51,074 nt of DNA, from contig ONCM01000027.1 of NCBI GenBank assembly GCA_900316305.1, forward strand, positions 1 through 51,074, given 5' to 3'. The notes beneath the pieces are model-generated. The model was not told the origin of the DNA. It was given only the letters and a program-made list of their open reading frames with translations, and searched no databases. Below are positions 33,331 through 41,854 of the stretch, in pieces. The position numbers and the translations under genes are program-made. The number at the start of each line of letters is the position of its first letter. The stretch's first letter is position 1. The stretch is from an uncultured Bacteroidales bacterium. GTDB taxonomy: Bacteria > Bacteroidota > Bacteroidia > Bacteroidales > WCHB1-69.

Positions 33331-33359
33331 GTAGAGACGCAAAATTTTTGCGTCTCTAC
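33331..33359. repeat. 28/29-bp palindromic repeat, copy 6
   Basis: GTAGAGACG-CAAAATTTTTG-CGTCTCTAC, with an eleven-base centre. It lies between the maf start and the end of the GH57 gene. Confidence 0.88.
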
Positions 33360-33385
33360 ATCATTACTGATTCATGTTTTTTGTC

Positions 33386-34576
33386 TTATTTAGCCTCCAA
33401 TTGCAATTTCACATCATTCAGCACATTCATATAATTGATGAACGCCTGATACGGTGACGAATAGACTTCGAAGTTGCGTTTCACGAAGCGGTGGCCGAAC
33501 CATTTGGAACTCATAAAGTTGAAGTGGTCGGCGGCTTGGAGACGCAGCCAGCTCAGCTTAGCTTCCATATTGTCGGATTTCTTATAGAGCGGTTCCAACT
33601 TAAACAGTTGGTTGAAAGCCTCTTGTTGCAGTTCGTTGCCGAGCCATTCGTTGGTGTCCTTCTCTTCGCCGGAGCAGGAAATAGGCCACGGGGCGTGCAT
33701 CGTGGAGGCACTGATGTCCATATCCAAAACCTCTTTCGGGGTGATGAAGGTGTAATTCTCGTGGTTGATGAGGGCGGTGACCAGCGACTTGAAGAAATCG
33801 AAGATGCCGGTGTCGGCAGTGTAGTGCTCACCGATGGTCTCATAGTCCCAGAAAAGGTTGATAAACGGGGTCTCGCTTTCAGTATGGATGGAATTGAGGA
33901 AGCGCATGTATTTTTCGGCTGTCAGCGGGTACTGATCCCAACCTTGGTCGGCGAACCGCAGGGTGATGTCGTCGCACAGCTGGTAAGAGCGGAGCAACAG
34001 CTTTACATCGGTCTGGTAGGGGTTGCAGTAGAGGTAGGTGGGACTCTTCCAACCGAGGATGTGGCGGGCGCCTTCGGTGAGGATGACGCGGTAGCCGGCG
34101 TTGCCCAACCATTCGCCGATCTCGTCAGAGTAGATAATCTCAGTATTGCAGAAAGAGATCGGTTTTACGCCAAAGGTCTCCATCAGCAGTTCCTCCTGCA
34201 GTCTGACCTGCTCCATAAAGGCGCTTTCGCCGTGCAGGGAGGCAATACTGTGCGTATAGGTGCTGCCCGTGATTTCGACGCAGCCCGTGGCGATGAGCTC
34301 CTTGAAGCTTTCAATGACTTCGGGACAGTAGTTCTTGAACAGCATGATGGAGCTGCCGGAGATGCTGAAGCTGCAGCGGAACTGGTCAGGATTGCTCTTG
34401 ATGATCTCCAGCAACATCTTGTTCGTCGGCAGGTAGCAGCGCTCTGCCAGACGTTTCGTCAGATACTGGTTCTGGTAGTCGTCAAAGTAGTGGTGGTCCT
34501 GATTGATGTCGAAAAAGCGGTACGTGCGCAGACGGTACGGCTGGCTAATCTGAAAGTGGAAACATACTTTATTCAT
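33386..34576 (-). CDS. Glycoside hydrolase family 57 protein
   Basis: 396 residues, cytoplasmic. The GH57 (beta/alpha)7-barrel signatures are visible: VCFHFQISQPYRLR at the N-terminus, GCVEITGSTYTHSIASLHG, the nucleophile-type Glu in SFCNTEIIYSDEIGEWL, and the acid region FWDYETIGEHY. It acts on alpha-glucans (amylase or branching type). Last of three genes transcribed on the minus strand; its start overlaps the glycosyltransferase stop by eight bases. The set debranching enzyme / glycosyltransferase / GH57 is a conserved glycogen-metabolism cluster in Bacteroidales as I know it. Confidence 0.9.
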   Translation of the reverse strand: MNKVCFHFQISQPYRLRTYRFFDINQDHHYFDDYQNQYLTKRLAERCYLPTNKMLLEIIKSNPDQFRCSFSISGSSIMLFKNYCPEVIESFKELIATGCVEITGSTYTHSIASLHGESAFMEQVRLQEELLMETFGVKPISFCNTEIIYSDEIGEWLGNAGYRVILTEGARHILGWKSPTYLYCNPYQTDVKLLLRSYQLCDDITLRFADQGWDQYPLTAEKYMRFLNSIHTESETPFINLFWDYETIGEHYTADTGIFDFFKSLVTALINHENYTFITPKEVLDMDISASTMHAPWPISCSGEEKDTNEWLGNELQQEAFNQLFKLEPLYKKSDNMEAKLSWLRLQAADHFNFMSSKWFGHRFVKRNFEVYSSPYQAFINYMNVLNDVKLQLEAK

Positions 34577-35855
34577 AGTGGATCGTTTTTTCGTAAATTT
34601 TGATTAATTTTTTGGCCACATACTCCCATTTGAGGTTGTCAACCTCGGCGGCACCCTCTTCGGCAAAGAGTTTCGAGAGGGCGGGGTAGTGCAGCAGACC
34701 ATAGATGGCGTCGGCGGTGGCATCTATGTCCCAGAAATCGACCTTGATGGCGTGGGTGAGCACTTCAGAAACACCGGACTGCTTGGAGATGACCACGGGC
34801 ACGTGGGCGCGCATAGCTTCCAGCGGGGAAATGCCGAAAGGTTCGGAGATGGAGGGCATCACATAGACGTCGCTCATGCCGAACATCTTGTTGATGTCGT
34901 CACCGCGCAGAAAGCCGGTGAAGTGGAAGCGGTCGGAGATGCCCAACTCGGCCACGCGTTCGATGATGTGCGGCATCATGTCGCCGTCGCCGGCCAGCAC
35001 AAAGCGCACGTTCGAGTCTTTTTCCAAGACGCGTTTGGCAGTCTCCACGAAATAGTCGGGACCTTTTTGGAACGTCACACGACCCAAGAAGGTGACGATC
35101 TTCTCGGAGACGAACTTCTGCCGTTCCACCTTTTTTTCATTGGGTTCCACGGCGTTATGTAGAGTGAAGACTTTCTCGGCGGGGATGCCATATTTGTTGA
35201 TGACGATGTTGCGGGTGAGGTCGCTGACGGCGCACACCGCGTCGGCGGCCATCATACCTTCCTTCTCCATGCCATAGACGATATCGTTGTAATTGGTCTC
35301 ACCGGAACGGTCGAACTCCGTGGCGTGCATGTGCACCACCAGCGGTTTTCCCGTGGCGCGCTTGGCGGCGATACCAGCGCGGTAGGTGAGCCAGTCGTGT
35401 GCGTGGATAAGATCGAAATCCTCGTTCCGCGCAATCTCGGCGGCAATATTGGCGTATTGGTTGACCTCTTGCATCAGATTCGGGCCGTATTTGCCGGAGA
35501 AGACGTATCTACGCTTCTCCCCAGAGACAGGAAAAACGCCGCTTTCCAACTGATTGATGACATTGTAGTAGTCGTCCAAGCCCACGTAAGGAACAAGTTT
35601 GCTGTTTACCTGAATATATGAAGTCTGTTCGGAGTGCAGGAAATAGTCAGAAGTACGCGGGTCAACTTCCACATCGCTGCCGTTGATGATCTTGACATAC
35701 GAAGTGTCTTCATCGCCGGAAGCCTTGGGCATCACGAAAGTCACCTTGACACCGTTGAGTGCCAAGCCTTTGGTCAGCCCATAGCAGGCGGTCCCCAACC
35801 CCCCGGAGATGTGGGGTGGAAATTCCCAACCGAACATTAATACTTTTATCGCCAT
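34569..35855 (-). CDS. Glycogen/starch synthase-like glycosyltransferase (GT4/5 type)
   Basis: 428 residues, GT-B fold. The N-terminal domain opens with VLMFGWEFPPHISGGLGTACYGL, containing the Gly-Gly of nucleotide-sugar synthases, and IHAHDWLTY. The C-terminal domain has KIVTFLGRVTFQKGPDYFVE, FVLAGDGDM and the E-x7-E motif SEPFGISPLEAM. It probably extends a linear alpha-glucan for glycogen. The gene is between the debranching-enzyme gene (15-base gap) and GH57 (eight-base overlap), so the three are made together. Confidence 0.9.
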   Translation of the reverse strand: MAIKVLMFGWEFPPHISGGLGTACYGLTKGLALNGVKVTFVMPKASGDEDTSYVKIINGSDVEVDPRTSDYFLHSEQTSYIQVNSKLVPYVGLDDYYNVINQLESGVFPVSGEKRRYVFSGKYGPNLMQEVNQYANIAAEIARNEDFDLIHAHDWLTYRAGIAAKRATGKPLVVHMHATEFDRSGETNYNDIVYGMEKEGMMAADAVCAVSDLTRNIVINKYGIPAEKVFTLHNAVEPNEKKVERQKFVSEKIVTFLGRVTFQKGPDYFVETAKRVLEKDSNVRFVLAGDGDMMPHIIERVAELGISDRFHFTGFLRGDDINKMFGMSDVYVMPSISEPFGISPLEAMRAHVPVVISKQSGVSEVLTHAIKVDFWDIDATADAIYGLLHYPALSKLFAEEGAAEVDNLKWEYVAKKLIKIYEKTIHYE

Positions 35856-35870
35856 AATGGTAGTTGTCGT

Positions 35871-37814
35871 CTATTTCTTGATTTGTTCAATTTTCCATTT
35901 CATATAGAGCAGAGCGGCCACGCTCCAAGCCTGCGAGATGCAGCCGTTGGGTTTGTAAGGCGGGTCGCCGTCTGTGATTTCGGCAACGGTGGAGAGTCCG
36001 TAGGAACTCATGCAGCTGTCGAAACGGTAGAGAATCTTGTGGAGCACGTCAGGAGCGCTTTCCGGGTGCACTTTCATGATACAATCGGTGAACGGGAACA
36101 GCAGCCACGGCCACACCGTGCCCTGATGGTAGGCGGCGTCGCGCTCTGCCTGTCCGCCTCTGTAGTGACCCTTGTATTCGGGATCTTTGGGCGAGAGGGT
36201 GCGGATGCCCTTATCGACCAGCAGCTCTTCCGTGACGCGCTTCAGCACCAACTGGCGGATTTTCTCGCTGATGGGTGCGAAGGGCAGGGAGGCGGCGATG
36301 AGCATGTTCGGGCGCACTTGGAAGTTCCGGTAGTCCCCATCGACATAGTCGGCGAGATAACCCATCTCTTTCGACCAGAAAGTGTCCTTGAAAACGGCTG
36401 GGAAGGTGGAGGCGATAGGTTCCCATTCAATGAGGAACTCCTTGTCCTTGCTCTCGCGTGCGAGATCCAAGGCGAATTTGATGCCGTTATACCATAATGC
36501 ATTGATTTCCACCTGACAGCCGGTACGCGGGGTTACGGGATGACCATTGACGATGGCATCCATCCAGGTGAGGGCCAGACCGTTGTTTCCGGCATAGATC
36601 AGACCGTTCTCCAGCATTCGGATGTTGTTCATCGTGCCGTCACGGTATGCACAAAGGATACTCTTGACTGCCTCACCATATTTTGCCCACACTTTCTTGG
36701 GCTTATTGATATAATCACAATAGATTTGCAGACTGCGGAGGAACCATAGCGGGGCATCCACGGAATTGTAGGCTGCTGCGGTGCCAGTGCCGATATTGGG
36801 GAAGAGACCCTCTTTGAGGTCGGCGAGCATCGTGTCGGTGATTTCTTCGAAAAGGTCGAATTTGCCCAGCGGCAGGGTGAGTCCTGGAAGGGCGATGAAG
36901 GTGTCGCGACCCCAGCGTCCGAACCACGGGTAGCCGGCAATGATATCGGTACGGCCGTTGCGTTTTACGATGAATTGCTCGGCGGCGTTCTGCAGGCAGC
37001 TGGCGAAATTGAAACGAGGCGTGTGCTTCTTCTCTTCAGCCTTGTAAAGGTCGGCAATCTCGGCGGGATCTATCGGTTCGGTGCCGATGGCGAGGTAGAG
37101 CTCCTTGCCGTTCACCTTCACCGTGAGGGTGCCGGGACGCCAAAGATCCTCGTGTCCGTCATAGCCACGTTTCAGCTCTTCTTCGTATTCAAGATTGTAA
37201 TACCAGTCAGGCTGGTGCTGGTAGAGCACATTGTCGGAGAATTGAAAATAGACGGGCGTGTAGCGGTCGTACATGCAGAACCCCACTCCGTTGTCCACGA
37301 TTTCGTAATTGGTGTTCACTCCATCGTTGGCGTGAGTGAGTTGGTGGATGTTGCGGAAGGCCAGCAGCGGCTCCACCTGCAGGGAGACCTCCTCCACATC
37401 GTCCAGGAAGGTATATTTGATGATTAGGCGGTCGGCGTCGTTCTGGAACAGCAAGGATTTCTGGAAGTTGAACTTTCCGACGCGATAGTCATAGACCGGT
37501 ACGCTGTCAGCGGAGAAGTGTTGCAGGTATTTGTTTCCCAAAGGGTTGATGACATTGCCTTTGTATTGGTGGATGCCGAGATGGAAGTCCATGTCGTTCA
37601 CCACAATGTTCTCGTTAAGACCGGAGACCAGCAGGTGTCGTTCCCCGTTAAAGTTGTCTTGGGGCACGATGAACAGTCCATGGTATTTCCGGGTGTTCAG
37701 TCCGCACAAGGTGGTGGTGGCGAAGGCGCCCGTCCTGCTGCAGCGCAGGATTTCCCTTTCCTTCGAGAAGCCGATATTCACCAATTTGTCTTTGTCAAAC
37801 GCGATATAACTCAT
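35871..37814 (-). CDS. Glycogen debranching enzyme (amylo-alpha-1,6-glucosidase)
   Basis: 647 residues. The N-terminal beta domain (GDE_N type; LRCSRTGAFATTTLCGLNTRKYHGLF) is followed by the (alpha/alpha)6 catalytic barrel with GYPWFGRWGRDTFIALPGL, the catalytic-type Asp in LTWMDAIVNGHPVTPR, and RDAAYHQGTVWPWLLFPF. It removes alpha-1,6 branches of glycogen. First gene of the three-gene alpha-glucan cluster, with a promoter about 90 bases upstream. Confidence 0.92.
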   Translation of the reverse strand: MSYIAFDKDKLVNIGFSKEREILRCSRTGAFATTTLCGLNTRKYHGLFIVPQDNFNGERHLLVSGLNENIVVNDMDFHLGIHQYKGNVINPLGNKYLQHFSADSVPVYDYRVGKFNFQKSLLFQNDADRLIIKYTFLDDVEEVSLQVEPLLAFRNIHQLTHANDGVNTNYEIVDNGVGFCMYDRYTPVYFQFSDNVLYQHQPDWYYNLEYEEELKRGYDGHEDLWRPGTLTVKVNGKELYLAIGTEPIDPAEIADLYKAEEKKHTPRFNFASCLQNAAEQFIVKRNGRTDIIAGYPWFGRWGRDTFIALPGLTLPLGKFDLFEEITDTMLADLKEGLFPNIGTGTAAAYNSVDAPLWFLRSLQIYCDYINKPKKVWAKYGEAVKSILCAYRDGTMNNIRMLENGLIYAGNNGLALTWMDAIVNGHPVTPRTGCQVEINALWYNGIKFALDLARESKDKEFLIEWEPIASTFPAVFKDTFWSKEMGYLADYVDGDYRNFQVRPNMLIAASLPFAPISEKIRQLVLKRVTEELLVDKGIRTLSPKDPEYKGHYRGGQAERDAAYHQGTVWPWLLFPFTDCIMKVHPESAPDVLHKILYRFDSCMSSYGLSTVAEITDGDPPYKPNGCISQAWSVAALLYMKWKIEQIKK

Positions 37815-37903
37815 CTTATATTTCTCTCTTTTCGTTGTTACTATTTCACTAATCAGGCGGGGTCTATGTCACAGGGCATAATACGCCTAATTTTTCCAAA
37901 CGG

Positions 37904-37911
37904 CAAAGATA
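37904..37911 (-). promoter_or_regulatory. -7 promoter box of glycogen cluster
   Basis: TATCTTTG on the minus strand, about 90 bases before the debranching-enzyme start. Confidence 0.6.
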
Positions 37912-37956
37912 TATTTTTTTGTTGATACGATGTATGAACTTTTTTCATTTTTTTTT

Positions 37957-38019
37957 AACCTAGGGCTCGGCTACGCCTCACCCTAGGTTAGCATAGGTCG
38001 GGCTTTCAGCCCTGTTGCC
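37957..38019 (-). repeat. REP-like two-hairpin repeat, copy 3
   Basis: Reverse orientation, with both hairpins intact: GGGCT-GAA-AGCCC, and CCTAGGG...CCCTAGG with inner GGC/GCC. It abuts the 3' end of the RAYT fragment and supplies its stop codon. Confidence 0.85.
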
Positions 38020-38227
38020 AGGCGAATCCAATATAGTGGTCGCTTTTGGTTTTTATCCATTTGCTGCTCACCGATTTGACCGATTCCATAACTTTGGCCA
38101 ATGTTATGTTTTTAGACAATGTGAACAAAACATGTACATGGTTACCGATACCGTTAATTTGGAGAGGTGGACAGTCTAATTTTTTGAATAAATTCTCCAT
38201 CACCCCAAAATTCTCACAATTTCGCAA
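38006..38227 (-). pseudogene. Truncated REP-associated tyrosine transposase (RAYT, Y1_Tnp family)
   Basis: An open frame of 73 residues (TTG as first possible start) matches the middle of IS200-like/RAYT transposases. It has the metal-binding HUH signature in GNHVHVLFTLS, then the helix LAKVMESVKSVSSKWIKTK and the motif FAWQQG that in full-length relatives directly precedes the catalytic-tyrosine segment (GYGAFSVS-like). The frame stops at that point inside REP-like copy 3, so the tyrosine is missing. The N-terminal ~50 residues are also missing. It cannot be active. Confidence 0.8.
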
Positions 38228-38243
38228 AATTATTCAAAACTCC

Positions 38244-38310
38244 TTCCAAAAAGGGCTGAAAGCCCGACCTATGTCAGCCCAGGGTGAGGCGGAGCCGAGC
38301 CCTGGGGTTA
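38244..38310 (+). repeat. REP-like two-hairpin repeat, copy 4
   Basis: Forward orientation, just upstream of the RAYT fragment: GGGCT-GAA-AGCCC, then CCCAGGG...CCCTGGG in which both arms changed together (T to C and A to G), keeping the pairing. Confidence 0.85.
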
Positions 38311-38380
38311 TAATGGGATCAAATACGGAATGTAATGACGTATAACCGATGAATAAATCGATGAAACAAATCGATAAAAA

Positions 38381-38411
38381 AAATCCCGGGCCGTGAGGTC
38401 CGGGATTTTTG
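38381..38411 (-). terminator. Bidirectional rho-independent terminator
   Basis: AAATCCCGG-GCCGTGAGGT-CCGGGATTTTT with T runs on both strands. It lies 25 bases after the stop of the cleaved-adhesin gene. Confidence 0.85.
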
Positions 38412-38434
38412 TAGAATGGTATTAAACCGAATGA

Positions 38435-41400
38435 TTAGCGGGCAACCGTGAATTTTTTGGTTGACATGCCGTTTTCGGTCTCAATCTTCACCGTATAAAC
38501 ACCGTTAGCGAAGTTGCTGGTGTTGATTTGGGTGTTGACATCGTTGACATTGTAGTTGCCGACCATCTGACCCATCATGTTGAAGATCTCAACACGGTTG
38601 ATGTTGGAGCTTGAATTGATGTTGATCACATTGTTGGCAGGGTTCGGGAAAACAACGGTCTTGACACCGTGGCTCTCAACACCGGTACCAGCGGTCACGG
38701 TGAAATCGTCGAGGTTCAACAGGAACATGTCGGTGCAGTTGAAGTGACGGATAGCGATGTGGATGTTCTGACCAGCGTAAGGCAGGTTAACGTTTTTCTG
38801 TTTCCAAGCGCCTTGTGTACGAGGACCACCGTCTTCGTCAATGGTTTCTTCATAGAGGAGGGTGAAGTTGCTCGGGGCAACACCGGTAGTGGAAACATAG
38901 ACACCATAGTGCTCTTCAGCGTAGCTGGCATCTTGTGCAGCAACGTAGAATGACAGTTTACCACCTTGGCTCGGGATTGCCAACGTAGGAGAAATCAACC
39001 AGTTGTCAGGATTGAGAGCTTCTTCCGTGACATTGCTGAAAGAACCGGAAAGGATGAAACCGGTGGAACCGTCATTGCCAGAACCGGAGAGATCAACACT
39101 CGGGTCAAAATAGGAATAGGGTGCAGAACTGTGTTCCCAAGAATAACCGTCGCCGTCTTCATCGAGGATGGTCCAGCAAGAAGGCATACCATTGTCGAAG
39201 TCTTCGATGAACGGCAGGGCTTGTGCTTGTGAGCAGTCCATAGCAGAGCCGCTAACGTTGATGGTTGCGGAGAGGGAACCGCTGGTCAGCGTCACAGTGC
39301 CATTGTTTGTGCCGGCAGCAGCAGCGTTGTAACGGACGTAGAGCACTTGGTTCACGAAATCTCCGGCCGGGATGGTGGCGGTGGTGTTGAAGGAGGTACC
39401 GTTGGTGGAAACCTCAAACGGAGCGGTCGTGCTCACGGTGATGTTGCTGGTCAGGGAGTAAGCGGTGACATTAGCAGCTTGAGCGGCGGAGGGAGAACCA
39501 GCAATAGCTGAGAAAGTCATGGAAGTGGGATCCACGGTGATGGAAGCGGCAGGAACTTCTTCAATAACGAAGTTGGTGATACCAAGCAGGGCCATGTTAG
39601 CATCGGATTCAGCTTTGATGGCGATGCGGATGGTCTGGTTGGCGTATGCGGAAAGAGCGAAGTTCTGAGTCTCCCATGTGGTGTTGGTGACAGTCACAGT
39701 GGGAACAATATTGATAGCACTTTCAATAGTACCGTTCGCGGGAATAACATAGATGGAGAATTTCTCAGGATAATTAGAAGAATAGCAAGTATAGTCCACA
39801 TGACCATAGAGGTTGCCTGTAAGAGTGATTTCAGGAGAAATCAGATAATCATCAGCATTGTTGGAGCTATTGTATTGATAAATAGCATAACCATTGGTGG
39901 TGTTCAACAGGAACGTAGAACCGTCATTGTTGTGGTCAACAATATCCCAGCAAGGAGCCGTAGCAGAGTTCTCCAGGAAAGTCTCAGTGAACGGGAAATT
40001 GGTGATAGTGTTGCACTGGAAGCCCGTACCGGTAAGAGCGACGGTGTCGTTCTGGCTGGTGGCCGTGATGGTCAGGTTCTGAGTGGCAGCGCCGACAGCC
40101 GTGGGGGCGAAACGCACATAGATGGTGTCGTCAACAACCATGGCGGAGTTGGCCGGAATGGTTTGTGTAGCAGCGAAGGTGGTACCGTCGAGAGAAACTT
40201 CGAAAGGAGCGGCAGTGGCTAACGTGATAGCTTCGTTCATGTTAACGGTGCTCAACACCACTGCTTGGACATTAGAGGTAGTGCCAACAGCCACCATACC
40301 AAAGTTCACGTCTGTTACATTCGTGGTCATGCTGGCCGTAGGAGCACCGTTGTACACATTGACGTTGGTGACATACAATCTCAGCTGGTCAGCATCAGAA
40401 ATACCGTGGATACCGAGTTGGTAGTTGCCGGTCAGGGAAGAGAGGTCGAAATAGACGGTTTCGAACGTCGTGTTGTGAGCCTCAATCACAGGAGTCAAGG
40501 CCACTGTGTCGTTTACACCAATGGCAAAGATTTGGAGTTTCTCAAACCAAGATGCGCTACCGGAACGATAGTCAACAGAACCGGTTTGTCCGCCAGTGAG
40601 GGCGAATACGGGAGAAATCAACCAGTCGTCCATAGCCATGGAGCTGTTATAGCGAATGGAAGCCCATCCATCGGTGGTGTTAAATTCGAAAGTGTAGTCG
40701 TCGTTGTTGGCATTGACGATCGTCCAACAATCGTTTAAGCCAGCATCGGTGAAGCTGTAGCTGTAAGGAATAGTGGTATTGCATTCGATACCAGTACCAG
40801 TCACTGTAATCGTCTGGTCGGTGGCACCAGTGGTAGAGAGAGTTACAGTGCCGTTGTTGGCGCCAACAGCGGTGGGAGTATAGCGAACATAAAGAGTGCC
40901 ACCGGTGGCAGCCACATTAGCGGTGGTGCCGAAAGTGGTGCCGTCAGCAGAAACACTGAACGGAGCAGTGGTAGTAGCGGCCACGGGAGCGGTAAGGTTG
41001 TAGGTGGTGATATCCACAGAGGCATCATGGCTGCCACCAATAAGGGTGGAACCGAAGTCGATGGACGTGGGAGCGGCGGAGATTGTCGGGCCGGTGGGTT
41101 GTGCGAAGATCACAACATCGTCCAGATCGATGTAGAACATATCCGTGCAGTTGAAGTGACGGAAGGCAATACGAACCGTTTGGCCAGTGTAGCTGGACAA
41201 ATCGACGGTTTTCTCTTTCCAAGTACCTTGGGTACGGGCACCGCCGTTGGCATCAAGGGTTTCCTCAAAGAGGAGGGTGAAATCAGCGGGGGTTGTGCTT
41301 GCAGTGGTGGAGATGTACACACCATAGTGCTCGGCAGCATAGCTGGCGTCCTGAGCGGCAACCCAGAAAGACAGAGTGGCGTTGGAGGTAAGGGTCACAG

Positions 41401-41656
41401 CAGGGGTAATTAACCAGTTGTTAGGAGTAAGCACTGAACCGTCGTAGTACGAGCAGGAATAAGCACAGCCGTTGGAACCGTTGTGTCCAGCGACACCGGG
41501 AGCCGTACCTTCCATCCATGCATAGGTGTCATTGTCGGCATCAATGTTCACCCAAGTGGTTGGGATGCCGTTCTCAAAATCTTCATAAAGAAGATTTTGC
41601 GCTTGTACTGCCACCATGGCAAACAAGGCAAGCATAAGAGTAAAAATCTTTTTCAT
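38435..41656 (-). CDS. Large T9SS-secreted protein with repeated cleaved-adhesin (choice-of-anchor J) domains
   Basis: 1073 residues with a signal peptide (KKIFTLMLALFAMVAVQAQ). Four jelly-roll domains of the cleaved-adhesin type start with LLYEDFENGIPTTWVNID (about 22), YSYSFTDAGLNDCWTIV (about 300), FPFTETFLENSATAPCWDIVD (about 560) and LPFIEDFDNGMPSCWTILD (about 810). Each holds the pattern DDWLISP or NNWLITP. They alternate with Ig-like modules of the type APFSVSADGTTF...LYVRYTPTAVGANNGTVTL. The C-terminus is a T9SS type A sorting domain (VVFPNPANNVININ...VEIFNMMGQMV...FANGVYTVKI). In Porphyromonas such domains occur in gingipains and haemagglutinins; no protease domain is present here. 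Probably a surface adhesin. Confidence 0.88.
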   Translation of the reverse strand: MKKIFTLMLALFAMVAVQAQNLLYEDFENGIPTTWVNIDADNDTYAWMEGTAPGVAGHNGSNGCAYSCSYYDGSVLTPNNWLITPAVTLTSNATLSFWVAAQDASYAAEHYGVYISTTASTTPADFTLLFEETLDANGGARTQGTWKEKTVDLSSYTGQTVRIAFRHFNCTDMFYIDLDDVVIFAQPTGPTISAAPTSIDFGSTLIGGSHDASVDITTYNLTAPVAATTTAPFSVSADGTTFGTTANVAATGGTLYVRYTPTAVGANNGTVTLSTTGATDQTITVTGTGIECNTTIPYSYSFTDAGLNDCWTIVNANNDDYTFEFNTTDGWASIRYNSSMAMDDWLISPVFALTGGQTGSVDYRSGSASWFEKLQIFAIGVNDTVALTPVIEAHNTTFETVYFDLSSLTGNYQLGIHGISDADQLRLYVTNVNVYNGAPTASMTTNVTDVNFGMVAVGTTSNVQAVVLSTVNMNEAITLATAAPFEVSLDGTTFAATQTIPANSAMVVDDTIYVRFAPTAVGAATQNLTITATSQNDTVALTGTGFQCNTITNFPFTETFLENSATAPCWDIVDHNNDGSTFLLNTTNGYAIYQYNSSNNADDYLISPEITLTGNLYGHVDYTCYSSNYPEKFSIYVIPANGTIESAINIVPTVTVTNTTWETQNFALSAYANQTIRIAIKAESDANMALLGITNFVIEEVPAASITVDPTSMTFSAIAGSPSAAQAANVTAYSLTSNITVSTTAPFEVSTNGTSFNTTATIPAGDFVNQVLYVRYNAAAAGTNNGTVTLTSGSLSATINVSGSAMDCSQAQALPFIEDFDNGMPSCWTILDEDGDGYSWEHSSAPYSYFDPSVDLSGSGNDGSTGFILSGSFSNVTEEALNPDNWLISPTLAIPSQGGKLSFYVAAQDASYAEEHYGVYVSTTGVAPSNFTLLYEETIDEDGGPRTQGAWKQKNVNLPYAGQNIHIAIRHFNCTDMFLLNLDDFTVTAGTGVESHGVKTVVFPNPANNVININSSSNINRVEIFNMMGQMVGNYNVNDVNTQINTSNFANGVYTVKIETENGMSTKKFTVAR

Positions 41657-41745
41657 TTTTTTTTGGTTTTGATGAATAATTAGGTTAATAAAACTATGTT
41701 TTTTTTGTATTCTTTCTTACCTATTTTACACAATAAAACACGCTG

Positions 41746-41753
41746 CAAAGATA
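41746..41753 (-). promoter_or_regulatory. -7 promoter box of cleaved-adhesin gene
   Basis: TATCTTTG on the minus strand, about 90 bases before the start codon, in an AT-rich divergent region. Confidence 0.6.
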
Positions 41754-41820
41754 CTATTTTTTTATACATTTTGCACCTTTTAAGATTTTTTTTACCACAT
41801 AGGTATATTCGTTTTTTATG

Positions 41821-41828
41821 TACCTTTG
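41821..41828 (+). promoter_or_regulatory. -7 promoter box of nnr
   Basis: TACCTTTG, 26 bases before the nnr start codon. Confidence 0.65.
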
Positions 41829-41854
41829 CGCCCTTAAATTTTTAAGCAGAAACG

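Larger units (their letters stand above)
37815..38434. other. Intergenic region with REP-like pair and transposase relic
   Basis: Holds the debranching-enzyme promoter, two REP-like repeats in inverse orientation, a RAYT fragment between them, a CGATGAAA simple repeat (38347-38388) and a terminator. No intact gene is seen. Confidence 0.7.
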
